Positions 22,545-32,800 of a stretch of DNA of 55,561 bases are shown here, piece after piece (the stretch's first letter is position 1; each line of letters starts with the position of its first letter). This stretch comes from a virus: positions 1 to 55,561 of the IMG/VR virus record IMGVR_UViG_3300030333_004442. One strand, written 5' to 3'. The position numbers and the translations under genes were made by a program. Below the pieces are notes generated by a model that made no database searches, was not told where the DNA came from, and worked only from the letters and a program-made list of their open reading frames with translations.

Positions 22545-25184
22545 TTAATCTCTGTTCTTCAGTTTCAAATGTTGGTGTTCAAATGAAACATTGAAGTCCA
22601 TCTTGCGACCAGTTGATTTTGAAGTCAATCTGATTTTAAACTTCTTGCCCCATACGGTTTCCTCTGAAATACTAAGGTTGAGTTTGTCAAGATTCGCAAC
22701 CGTTCCAACTTCTATCAAACCAGAATTTTCTTCATTGACAAGAAGCTGTGGCATCGTCGGTTGAATATGAATATATCTCCTGCCACCTATCGCTGGTTGG
22801 CTCTCAAATTCTGGTGCGAATTCACATATCCTGACAATAGGATAAATCGAACCAGCATCATCGACCATCTCTACTTCATAAATAGGCGATGGGTATGAAA
22901 TGTGCCCGTGATTATCTATAGCGCGAATACAATAGTAATATTTTGTATTCGGCTTAATCTTATCCACGATGCCCATGCCCGAGGAAATCATCTCTGTATT
23001 TTTGAGAGTGGTGCTGGCGAGCTTGATTTTCTTCCCGGCGAAGTCGCCAAAAGATTTGGGCTTCTTCAACATTCTACGAACCTCAAAGAACGCTGGGTAA
23101 TCATCAGTCTCGTACATTAGGGTGTTGTCAGTGTGCAGCTTGTTCTGCGCTCTCTTGTGCTTATTGACTTGCTCCATCTCTTCCGACTCGATGATTTCAA
23201 AAGGAATATCATATCTGCCGACGCCGCTGTTCACCAAAATTTTAATTTTATTGTTGATACCCTTGTAGGGAACAAATTCTACCTCTGGGTGGATTGGGGG
23301 GTTGTCGAGAACCCGATTTGTGTGAACGTAAATGGGAACCTCGACCAATCTCAGTGATGGCTCATTGATGACTTGCACTGCCGCCCACTTACCATACTGC
23401 ACCTTTGACACCAGTTCCTGATATTGATATTTGTTTCCAACTACAAGCTCATAAGCAGTAATGGAGTAGGTATACTGGGTGTCATACTTGACTTGTGTAT
23501 CTATGTAGGTAAACACATCCAAGTCATTTGAGTTGGGAATATAAAAACTTTGAATAGGCTCACCATTCGTATTTGGTCCAGCATATTTTGAAACCTTGTA
23601 GAGTACCGTTTCGTGATATGCCGACTTGCCCTCAAAAACTTCTTGCACGGTTCGCATATGTTTTTTCAATAATTTCTTCACCTTGCCCTTCAAGATGATT
23701 GCCAGAAGGCTTTTATAAAATCTGTACTTGGGGTGGTTAGAAACCACATCGGAAAATTTATATGTTCCCAAGAATGTGGAAAAGAGAGTGTCCAGTCCGA
23801 CACTGGTGGAGTCGGTAAGACTATCACTATCAATAGTGTCCATCCATGTTGTTAGGTCAAAAATTCTACGGTTATTGTTTGCGTAAACCTGCTTCATCAT
23901 CGGGCTGGCTTCCGGCGAAGCTATACTCTGAGCAGTGACCCCATTCATGGGAACCGTTCTGGCTTCAAACGTCTTCGCGATGGGCAGAGCGTTGGTCTTT
24001 ATGGCATCCAGCAACTTTGCTTGCAGCAGACCCATTAGCTGTGAGTCCTTCAATGTTTCTGCAAACTCAGTCATCTTGTCTGTTGTAAATTCAATATGCA
24101 TCCACATGGGAAATAATTCTTTGTGCGCCTCATATTGTGCCAAGGTCGCCATGTCATCTGCTGAAAATAAAATGTTCTGATAGCTACGATTCAAATTGAA
24201 CACTGTGCCGTTAGAAATCGCATTGGCATACGTTCGTGTCCATGCGGCAAAGTATTTCTCGGATGGGGTTGCCCTAACCTGAGCGTTTGAACTCTGAAGG
24301 TGGAACATATCATCGTGATTTGTCAAATCTATTTGATTGTTCAAGGACAGAAGCTGCTTAAAGGCTGGATTCGGGTCTTCCGAATCCTGATAGGCGAAAA
24401 ACACATACATGTTGGGAAGCGTATTGGGCTTAACCGCAATATTGTGAATGGTGCTCTCGTACCTTCTGTCAAGGTAGTTATAGTCTCCATGCACATCAGC
24501 ATAAGAATATGTCGCGGAGCCGTACTGTTCATCAATTTCTGACTTAGAGGTAAGCTGTGTAATTGAAGTGGTGTAATCGGTCTGCGTTCCATCTTGCCTT
24601 GTGGCATCATATGACGACACCAAATAAGCATTGAAAAGAGTTGCATCAAAAGTGTTCACCTCGGAGGCGGGTAGGTCATTTTGACTCGCAGGGTCGATAA
24701 TGGGTGCATACCCAGAATTACCCTCAAGCAGAATCCACTCTATTGTGCGACCAAGCTCGTCTTCTTCTGGTGCAGCCAAAGTATTGAAATGCATCTTCAG
24801 GGGAATGGAAGTCTCTGTCACTGTGGCATCGACCGACCTCATATAACACAATTGATTTTTGGTTTGTGCGTCCGTTCCTAATTGGGATATCTTGTCAGTC
24901 CAGTACAGTCCTGCTCCACCGCGCAAGCGGTCAGAAATATTTGGATGAGCAGCGAACCGCCCCGCTTTGGCTTCGTAATATTTTTTATATCCAAACGCTT
25001 GGTCAACAACTTTAGGCGAAGCCATAAACACAGAAGTTTTACCAAGCTGCGGGGTTCTATAGACCGGGGCAACCGCCTGATTGGTTATCGCTTCTACAGC
25101 TTTTTGAAGACTGTCAATGTAGCCCGCAGCATTAAAATTTTGAAAATTGCTAAGATGTACTGCGATTTCTTCTTTGGTTGCCAT
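22545..25184 (-). CDS. Large virion structural protein, 879 aa, with Fn3-like segment
   Basis: The ATG at 25184 lies 12 nt after GGAG. The N-terminal ~130 residues are helical (HLSNFQNFNAAGYIDSLQKA). A long central region of mixed composition follows, with helical blocks such as ILKGKVKKLLKKHMRTVQEV. Two segments look like fibronectin type III sheets: DTQYTYSITAYELVVGNKYQ, and KIKPNTKYYYCIRAIDNHGH followed by ISYPSPIYEVEM. The C-terminus (WGKKFKIRLTSKSTGRKMDF) is a small beta domain shared in style with the 319-residue protein. Fn3-like domains are common in phage tail proteins that touch the cell surface. Specific role not recognised. Confidence 0.6.
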   Translation of the reverse strand: MATKEEIAVHLSNFQNFNAAGYIDSLQKAVEAITNQAVAPVYRTPQLGKTSVFMASPKVVDQAFGYKKYYEAKAGRFAAHPNISDRLRGGAGLYWTDKISQLGTDAQTKNQLCYMRSVDATVTETSIPLKMHFNTLAAPEEDELGRTIEWILLEGNSGYAPIIDPASQNDLPASEVNTFDATLFNAYLVSSYDATRQDGTQTDYTTSITQLTSKSEIDEQYGSATYSYADVHGDYNYLDRRYESTIHNIAVKPNTLPNMYVFFAYQDSEDPNPAFKQLLSLNNQIDLTNHDDMFHLQSSNAQVRATPSEKYFAAWTRTYANAISNGTVFNLNRSYQNILFSADDMATLAQYEAHKELFPMWMHIEFTTDKMTEFAETLKDSQLMGLLQAKLLDAIKTNALPIAKTFEARTVPMNGVTAQSIASPEASPMMKQVYANNNRRIFDLTTWMDTIDSDSLTDSTSVGLDTLFSTFLGTYKFSDVVSNHPKYRFYKSLLAIILKGKVKKLLKKHMRTVQEVFEGKSAYHETVLYKVSKYAGPNTNGEPIQSFYIPNSNDLDVFTYIDTQVKYDTQYTYSITAYELVVGNKYQYQELVSKVQYGKWAAVQVINEPSLRLVEVPIYVHTNRVLDNPPIHPEVEFVPYKGINNKIKILVNSGVGRYDIPFEIIESEEMEQVNKHKRAQNKLHTDNTLMYETDDYPAFFEVRRMLKKPKSFGDFAGKKIKLASTTLKNTEMISSGMGIVDKIKPNTKYYYCIRAIDNHGHISYPSPIYEVEMVDDAGSIYPIVRICEFAPEFESQPAIGGRRYIHIQPTMPQLLVNEENSGLIEVGTVANLDKLNLSISEETVWGKKFKIRLTSKSTGRKMDFNVSFEHQHLKLKNRD

Positions 25185-25211
25185 TACTTTTTCGCGCTCC
25201 AGTGCATATAA

Positions 25212-28200
25212 TTAGAAGGGAATCGGATTCGTGGACCCATATTGTCTCGCTCCGACATTAGACTTTTGATGCCTTGCTTCTAAATCAGTGGCAATTATAA
25301 TCCAAGTATCATTTACTGGATTTGCTGGCGACCTCGTAAATGGAGTTAAAATAAAGTATGCATCGTACATCGGCGCATCAATTCCCTCGGGTCTTTTAAT
25401 CCCAAGTTGGTCACAAGTATATTCACTGAGCCTGCACAAAATTTCCTCACCCTGTGCATTTGTAAAAAATTCCTCATCCATAGTAACCCACCGAGGTCTT
25501 TTAATTGATGGAAGCGCACCAACCGTAACTTTATAATCTTGTGTCATCGGAATGACATTCTCAAAGCCATCGAAGCGTTCCACCATCGCCAGAAACTGAT
25601 AGTTGATATTAAACTTTGGCTCTTCTACCCAGCTATCTTGGCTCGGCACCGTCACCACCTTGTCAGGGCTGACGCTCCCAATAACAATCCCCTTAATCTG
25701 ATTCGGCATTGAAGAATATGCCACCTCCAGTGTGCTACCCTCAGTTCCGTTTGAGGTGCAAATGGAAGAAGCGACTGCTTGGTCTGTCAACATTGTGTCA
25801 AAGATGTTATCTTTCTTAGTGATGGTAAGCGCATCGCTTGGAGAAATGGCATCACCAACCTGACCCATCGAGCCGGGTGCAGTATCCGCAACAACAATGG
25901 AATCAGATATTTTAGCAAAAAAATCTGAAAAATCCGAATTCGCAGAGCCGATAGGCTCTTCTGTCACATGGTTACCAATGGGAACAATGTTTCCACTTTC
26001 GTCCATGTTCCATGCCGGATACGGGTCCACTGCTTGAAGCTGCTGGCTTTCACAGGCTGTTAACTCTGGTGGAGGGGTTGCCGCTTGGTGGAACGGAATT
26101 GGCAATTTCTGCGTCGATGGCATGATAGTTAAATTGTAGTCCGACCAAACCTGCCCCATGCTGGACTGGTATGCCTTCTGCTCATCTGACTGATTTGTGC
26201 CCGACGAAATATTAGGAATCGTGGGGAACATATTTTTAGAAGAAGACAATAGTGCTGCCTCAAGATTTATGTAATAGTCTGGGTCCGAATCCGTCTGAGT
26301 CGAGTATGCGTGGTCGCCTGCGACGACAACCGAAGGGGAGAGGAATCCGTGTGCCCCGCTTGCCAAAGTGTCTCCGCGACTAATAGTAAGATTTCCATAC
26401 ACCAAATCCGTGCCAGCGGTAGGGTCTTCAAAATATTTCTCTGTTTCTGCTTGTACCCTTTGGGTCCAATAGCCGCCATCCACCAATTTCAAACCACGCT
26501 GCTGATTGTTGCCGAACACCACATCTGCATATTCTGCTGTACCCATTATTTGGGTCGCCAAGCCGAGTCCGTCGGATGGGGCGCTCATATTCGTCAGATA
26601 ATCAAAGCCGGTTGTCTTACCTACATTGGAATCGAAAACATCATTGAAGAACCAGTTTTCACATTTTAAAATAACTCCCGGTATATTCTCGCCACTCGTA
26701 ACACTTGAACCTGAAGGGTTCGATGGGTGTGGAGTCATACTGGCTCGTCCGCGATTGCGATAATCGTCGCCAGTCAACATCTGATATTTTGAGATGAGAA
26801 TTTCAAACAAATTCATAACAGCCATGATGCCTTGTGGGGTGCCAGAAGTAGGAGCCATAAGTTTTGAAATTTTCGTTCCGATGTTATTCTCACCGGTCAA
26901 CAATGCGCTTTCCGCTTCCTGAGAAATCAAAGCAAGTGCTTCTGTGTATTTTGCGGGCGCATAGACCCAAGGATACTTCTGATAGAATGGGGCTGTGGGA
27001 GTCTGATGCTGCTCTTCCATGAATTCTGAGAACCTGTTCGTAAATCTATTTTTGATGGGGTCATAATGCCCGCCTGTTTCCAGATATGATGCCAGACGCT
27101 CATTGTCGTGTTTGATGTGTGGGTCAGCAACCTCTTGCAAATACTTCGTCATACCAAGGCGCATAGAGTAATCAAGATATAATTTTAAATCTTCATTAAT
27201 GTGAAGCAATTCGGCGGTCTTCTTCCGAAGGTGCTCTTGAATCCCGTCCTCCATGTCAATCCGCACTCCATACTGGTAAAGACCATCTGTCATGAGCTTC
27301 ATGGTTTTATCTTGCCCAGTGTAATATTGAATTCCAACATCGTCGTTGCCTGAAGAAATTAATAAATTGGATTCCCTGATGGACGCAGCACCACCGTTGC
27401 GTTCGTTCAGAAAATTGCCATCGCCATTGGCTGTCATAACAAGACTAACATATGGTTCATCTTTGTCAAATAATATTTCTCCAGTATACGGAGAGCCCAG
27501 CTTGTTAAGCGATTTAACGTCCTTGACCCTTCTTCTTAAAATGGTCATGTTCCTGACACTTGCTGCATTGAGGATTACATTTCTTGTTGATTCACTAAGG
27601 CGCTCAAGCATCCAACCATAAACTGAGTTGCGCTGCAAAAATGATTTCTTGTCAAAAGCAAACATGAAACGCGCTGTTCCATCCGTATCTCTCGACAACC
27701 AAAGGTCAGAGAAATACAAATACTTGTGGTCAACAAATGGTCTATCTTTGCCACAATATTTATTCTTTCGTACCGCGCTCAGTGCATCTTCGATATCGGC
27801 ATCCAAAGAATATTTCATAATCTCGGCTACATCACGAAAATCTTGCACCACATCATTCGGGATGGTGCGTTTGGTCAGCTTAGTCGAAGATGCCGTCGAT
27901 GTGCTGCCTGTTGCCCACGAAGCGGCACCGGTCTGGTGAATGGGACCAGTCCAATACTCTCCAGAAGGAGTCAGCCAGACGTTCGATGTTGAAGTAACGC
28001 TACCCCTCTTGATGACTATCTCTGAAACAACTTTTCCATTCTGATTGTCAAGCGTTCCCTCGTTGTACTCTAAATCATAGTCTTCCTTCAACGCACCCAA
28101 GTCAAGATAAGACACTGCAAAAATGCCAAGGTCTTGGGGGTCCACATTGTTCACTTCAAAAACAGCCCGATAAGTAAAATCATGAATGGATACTCCATTT

Positions 28201-28757
28201 TCATTGACCGAGCTTGAAACTTGAATTGGGTCGGAGTTGTCGCCAATCACATCTGCCGACACAGACATTATTGCGCCTTGTATGTGACCAGTGTTGTGAA
28301 GCGTTTCCCACTCACTGTCGCTCACATAGCTCCGACGAATTTCAAGCTCTTCTTGGCTCCATGTACTCTCGCCGTTATTGTTTGCCGCACTTCCTGCGGC
28401 GTTGATGCCCTCCGAAGCAAAATTAATCATATTTTGACTGTGAGAGAAAAGTTGAATTGCGCCCTTGTGCGTACTCATGGTAACCCACAGCTTCAAGTAT
28501 TTATGAAACTCCTGCTCTCTAAACCAAGAACCGATTAAGGTATTGTCAAGCTGCTCTTTTAAGCAAAGGTCAACGCTAATACGCAATGTCCTGTTCTCCG
28601 CAGCCTCAGTGTACGCAACGACTGATGCGGCTTCCCTATCGTGCAAGATGTGGGGGTTATCTTCAATAGCGGGTGTGCCAGAGGACTCCAATGTAACTCC
28701 GTCGATATAAACATCTGGAATCAACATCCCGAGCAAGCTTTCTTGTGAAATAGCCAT
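25212..28757 (-). CDS. Large virion structural protein, 1181 aa
   Basis: The ATG at 28757 shares one base with the previous stop (TGATG) and has GGAG about 10 nt upstream; a TTG two codons earlier is possible. The first ~240 residues are beta-rich (LGMLIPDVYIDGVTLESSG, RTLRISVDLCLKEQLDNT, LKLWVTMSTHKGAIQLFSHS). A helical middle follows (SLDADIEDALSAVRKNKYCG, IQEHLRKKTAELLHINEDLK), then a long Ser/Thr/Gly/Asn-rich region and a C-terminal ~150 residues with VMERFDG-type strands ending RQYGSTNPIPF. No enzyme, membrane or signal motif is seen. The size and neighbourhood place it in the tail tip or baseplate; the family was not recognised. Confidence 0.6.
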   Translation of the reverse strand: MAISQESLLGMLIPDVYIDGVTLESSGTPAIEDNPHILHDREAASVVAYTEAAENRTLRISVDLCLKEQLDNTLIGSWFREQEFHKYLKLWVTMSTHKGAIQLFSHSQNMINFASEGINAAGSAANNNGESTWSQEELEIRRSYVSDSEWETLHNTGHIQGAIMSVSADVIGDNSDPIQVSSSVNENGVSIHDFTYRAVFEVNNVDPQDLGIFAVSYLDLGALKEDYDLEYNEGTLDNQNGKVVSEIVIKRGSVTSTSNVWLTPSGEYWTGPIHQTGAASWATGSTSTASSTKLTKRTIPNDVVQDFRDVAEIMKYSLDADIEDALSAVRKNKYCGKDRPFVDHKYLYFSDLWLSRDTDGTARFMFAFDKKSFLQRNSVYGWMLERLSESTRNVILNAASVRNMTILRRRVKDVKSLNKLGSPYTGEILFDKDEPYVSLVMTANGDGNFLNERNGGAASIRESNLLISSGNDDVGIQYYTGQDKTMKLMTDGLYQYGVRIDMEDGIQEHLRKKTAELLHINEDLKLYLDYSMRLGMTKYLQEVADPHIKHDNERLASYLETGGHYDPIKNRFTNRFSEFMEEQHQTPTAPFYQKYPWVYAPAKYTEALALISQEAESALLTGENNIGTKISKLMAPTSGTPQGIMAVMNLFEILISKYQMLTGDDYRNRGRASMTPHPSNPSGSSVTSGENIPGVILKCENWFFNDVFDSNVGKTTGFDYLTNMSAPSDGLGLATQIMGTAEYADVVFGNNQQRGLKLVDGGYWTQRVQAETEKYFEDPTAGTDLVYGNLTISRGDTLASGAHGFLSPSVVVAGDHAYSTQTDSDPDYYINLEAALLSSSKNMFPTIPNISSGTNQSDEQKAYQSSMGQVWSDYNLTIMPSTQKLPIPFHQAATPPPELTACESQQLQAVDPYPAWNMDESGNIVPIGNHVTEEPIGSANSDFSDFFAKISDSIVVADTAPGSMGQVGDAISPSDALTITKKDNIFDTMLTDQAVASSICTSNGTEGSTLEVAYSSMPNQIKGIVIGSVSPDKVVTVPSQDSWVEEPKFNINYQFLAMVERFDGFENVIPMTQDYKVTVGALPSIKRPRWVTMDEEFFTNAQGEEILCRLSEYTCDQLGIKRPEGIDAPMYDAYFILTPFTRSPANPVNDTWIIIATDLEARHQKSNVGARQYGSTNPIPF

Positions 28758-29857
28758 CAGCAATCATCTCCATATGGACCGTTTGAAGTGTCACCAGAAC
28801 GTGTTGAGCTTGAATACAAGCCGCTGGTGCCTGTGCGCTCTTCACAGTCTAAGAAGCCATTGTCAAGACCACCACACTTGTTGGGGTCGGCAGCTACACC
28901 GGAATCACACAAGACTTGAGGATTGATTTCTCTATCTACACGGATATCTAAATAGTGTTCAACAAAAGTTGGGTCATAATTGTATATCTGCGGTGGAGCA
29001 GGGTCATCAACCAACACCCCGTTGACAATGTTGCTCCATCGCCTTCCAAATTTTAGTGGAATAAGTTTTTCAATTTTGCTCTGCTCAGAAGCAGCCAGAC
29101 CGGGGGTGGAAACCTTACCGGTCATGTCCACTTCTTCGATGAGAAAGACTTCAATATCAAAATTTTCTTTCAAGCAATCAGTGTTCTGTTCGTCAATCTC
29201 CAACAAGAGATGGTCGGAGGTCACTTGAATATACGAACCGTCCTCATATTGTTGAGTTGCCATCTGTAGCTCACCAGAAGTACCAGTGGAGCCAAAGCTG
29301 CCTGCCTGATGTATACCGGGCGTTTCATTACCTTCTGGGTCTGGAGGTGCCTCTGTTTTTATTTCTGTCCAACACTTCACGTTTGCAACATTTAATTGTG
29401 GAATCATTAAAGTGGGCTGTGCGCCCTGCTGGTAACGAAAGGCACCTGAGAAGCTTCCGCGCAAAGTCGTAGCCGACCACGATGGGGCATAAGTTGTTCT
29501 CGCAGTAGATTTGCCTAACGGCGCAGAGAGTGCATAGTGCTTCTCTGGTGTCTGCTGTGCCTTCTTGTCGCGGAGCCCAGTACGGTTGTTGCGAATAAGC
29601 TCGTTTATTTCAGTGACATTCGATTCTCTCCCAGAGAAAACATATTGTGGTTTAGGCGAAGGAGTCTCAGTCAAAATCCTATCTTGAGCATAGTTTTGTT
29701 CCTCTGCGGAGTCGCCAGTGTATTGCCAATCATAAGTAATGTCATCATCAAAGAAAGAATAATACACGGGTGCAAATTCGCCCTTAGAAAGCAAATGTTT
29801 CCCATACTGGGTCAACTCGATGTGCATTACTTCTTCTTTCTTATCAAAAAATGACAT
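28757..29857 (-). CDS. Virion structural protein, 366 aa, with shared N-terminal module
   Basis: The ATG at 29857 overlaps the giant gene's stop by one base (TAATG) and has GAGGAT just upstream. The N-terminus (FFDKKEEVMHIELTQYGKHL, LSKGEFAPVYYSFFDDDITY) is a conserved opening known from structural proteins of marine T4-like phages and matches that of the 319-residue protein. After a charged helix (INELIRNNRTGLRDKKAQQT) comes a beta region with several cysteines (NTDCLKENFDIEVFLIEEVD) and a C-terminus with five cysteines in the last 45 residues, ending GDDC. No enzymatic motif is evident. It follows the giant protein and may be an assembly partner, by inference. Confidence 0.65.
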   Translation of the reverse strand: MSFFDKKEEVMHIELTQYGKHLLSKGEFAPVYYSFFDDDITYDWQYTGDSAEEQNYAQDRILTETPSPKPQYVFSGRESNVTEINELIRNNRTGLRDKKAQQTPEKHYALSAPLGKSTARTTYAPSWSATTLRGSFSGAFRYQQGAQPTLMIPQLNVANVKCWTEIKTEAPPDPEGNETPGIHQAGSFGSTGTSGELQMATQQYEDGSYIQVTSDHLLLEIDEQNTDCLKENFDIEVFLIEEVDMTGKVSTPGLAASEQSKIEKLIPLKFGRRWSNIVNGVLVDDPAPPQIYNYDPTFVEHYLDIRVDREINPQVLCDSGVAADPNKCGGLDNGFLDCEERTGTSGLYSSSTRSGDTSNGPYGDDC

Positions 29858-32800
29858 TATCTATCCTCTTCTGTACCGAACGTGAATGTTGCCGGGGCTC
29901 GGCTCATGTCCTGTACGCTACTCTCCTTCACTGCACCAATCTGTCTCCGAACCTCTGAGCTAGAAATCTCATCTTGTGATGAGGTTACCTGTGGGACTTG
30001 AAGCAATTGATTTTCAAAAATATCAAGCCCAGCCTCGACCTGAATCAACTCCAGCATGGTGAAGTAATCATATGGCCAATTGTAACTATATTTGGGTGGC
30101 GTTTTACCCATTTCAAAATCAAAGGAAAATCTTCCATCGTCTGTACCGCGAGCGGTCGCCTCAAAATAATCCTCTTTCGCACGCTTCTTGACCTTGAATG
30201 TCATCCATCGCACATGCCTTGGCAAATTATTTTCTTCAAAAAAGTCAACGGGGCTCAAGTCATGGATGAGCGTCGATGAGTCATGTTCTGCGGTCACTGC
30301 AATCTTCGGTGGCAAGCCTTGCCAAATGTCTGCCAAGTCTTGCTTATCGAACCGATGATTGAATTCAAAGATGTACATGACGAACGGGTCTTCTGATGCC
30401 TCCATTGGGTATCGAACGAAATCGAATTTGGGTGGAAGGTTATATTTCTTCATGAGCTTAATCATCTTACTGATAGAAGTCTCTTGAATTTCCTGATTTG
30501 AGGTGACTCCAAACCACTGCATCGGTTTTACTGCCGGGTCGCCTGCTTCAATATTGTTCTTCTGCATGTTAAAAAGGTCTTTATTAATTTTAAAGAAATG
30601 TCTGCCGTCCACAACAATGGTTTCTGCTGTAGTGTCTGATTCTTTGTCAACAAACGGAATCATCACCACCGCTTCGGAGATTTCTTTTGATGGGGCGATT
30701 TCACCAACCTTCTGTTTTTGGGGCTGGAAGCCGCACACATCAATAAGCGAACCGTGGGCGAGAGAGTGAGACTTTGTTGCAGATGAGATTGTCGATTCTT
30801 CAATTGTCACAAACACACCTTGTGCTTCTGCCGGTATCACACCGTATGAAGACCAGATTCCCATGCCGCTGTTCTCACCTTCTGTAGTGGTATCTTTAAT
30901 CACATACCCATTCTCTGACTGGGCTATCTGCAAATCCGAATCTGACCATGCGGGTGTGAGGGCAAGCTGGGCTCGACCACTGGGTAACCCGAAGGCTCCC
31001 GCTTCAAAGTCCGACAATGCTGGCACAGCCATCGTAGAGAGTGCCGGTGCAGTGTAAAAATTCAAAATCGGGCACTCCCATTTCGTTCCGATGGTCCACA
31101 CATCGCCACTGCTGCCCTGTGAATCGGTGGCTGTCAGTGGCACAAACTTTTGTAATGACTCGTCAAGGTCATCTCGCAAGTTAGCAAGTTGAGCACGGTA
31201 TTCAATTTGTTTGATACTCGTCTTTCCGAAGAGATTCATGGATGCCGAGATTGTTGTCCGTGCCTTCCATGCCGGGGAACTCGAAATTTCGCGACTGTTA
31301 TACCAGATATCGCCATTGTCCTCTTGGGCACACTTGACAAATCGCTGCCATGCTTCAGGGGAGATGTTCGTGACTTTAGCACCAGCGAAGATTTCCTCCA
31401 ACGTAAACTTCTTTGTTATAGATGGTGTAAAAGAAATTCTTGCCGTTTGTTTACCATAAAGATAGGGAGGAACATACGGTGCTTGGGCTGGGTCGCGAAG
31501 CATCTGAGCCTCTATACTGTTCAAGCCTGCTTCGTCGTTAATCCTATAGTCGTCCAAACCTTTCCACTGGAAGGCTGGACCATAATATCTGCCCTCCATA
31601 GTGAACACGCTCGTACCTGTCTCGCCAAACGCAATCTTGTTTGGTCGCCCGAGCGCGTAAGAATCTGAATATGGGCTGGCAAGTGTGGTAAAGTTTTCTG
31701 ACTGATTCATGGAAACATTCATGTAATAGGTCTTGCCAGCTTCCATCACCTTAAACTGCGATTCTGGTTTTGATGCGAATGAGACGAGCTTGCTATCCTT
31801 CAAGAAGAAATTTGGAACCTCTGCCAAGAAGTTGTGCATAGCCATTTCAAAACGAGGGTCGCCGTTGTTCCCTTGATATTCAAAATAGGGATAACAATAA
31901 TTTCGCCAGTTGGATGCATATGCCTTACCCGTGTCGCCGCCGCCTGATTCATTACCAGCACCAACATAATATTCTGGGACCATTAGATAAATTTGGTGAG
32001 GCTTTGGTGTCACACGGATTTGATTAATATCTTCTGCGGTGTATCCACCGTACAATGTGAATGGTCCTTGTTGTGGTTTTGCTGATTCTTCCATGACCGC
32101 TACGTTGCTTCCCGTTCTCTCTGAAAATGTGCTCTCAACGCCCAAAGTCTCATCTTGCGTAAAAAGGTAAGACGCATCATTTTGAAAGGATTGAAGCCCT
32201 CCATCCCACGCGAATCCACCGGATATCGACTGAATGCCGCCACTAACAGTATCGTATCTCCTTTGGTCATTGTAGTTACCCTTCATGGTTACACCGTCTG
32301 CACTGACTTGTCTAATTCCCAACTCTGTGTCAACGCTGTATTTAGCAGAGCCCTTCCAACCCCAACCATCAATCCACTCACACAGCGCCAAGGTTCCAAG
32401 ATGGCGTGTAATCGACACAGCGCAAACATCGCCAAGGATGGCACCATCGACCATATCGGAAGCCTTCTCTGCACCACCAGTAAAGAAGCACCAAGGCTCG
32501 ACACTTCCAGCACGCATCCAATAAGATGGTGCGTCCTGCCCAGCCCCGCCAGTGTAGGGATACTCATAATCGGATAGTGAATTGCCCGTGTCGTCCGTAT
32601 TTTGGAAAGGATTGACCAAATGAAGCACCTTCCAGTTGAGGGGGATGTGCTTGACGGCTTCGGAATGAAGGCTCTGATGAATCCAGTGCTGAGGGCAACC
32701 TGCTGGTCCCTCTTCAGAATAAATATCTTCCTCATTTTCAATAAGCATCGCTGAATTAATAAACCCGCCACCACCAGCTTTTGCCATACTGGTGTGATTT

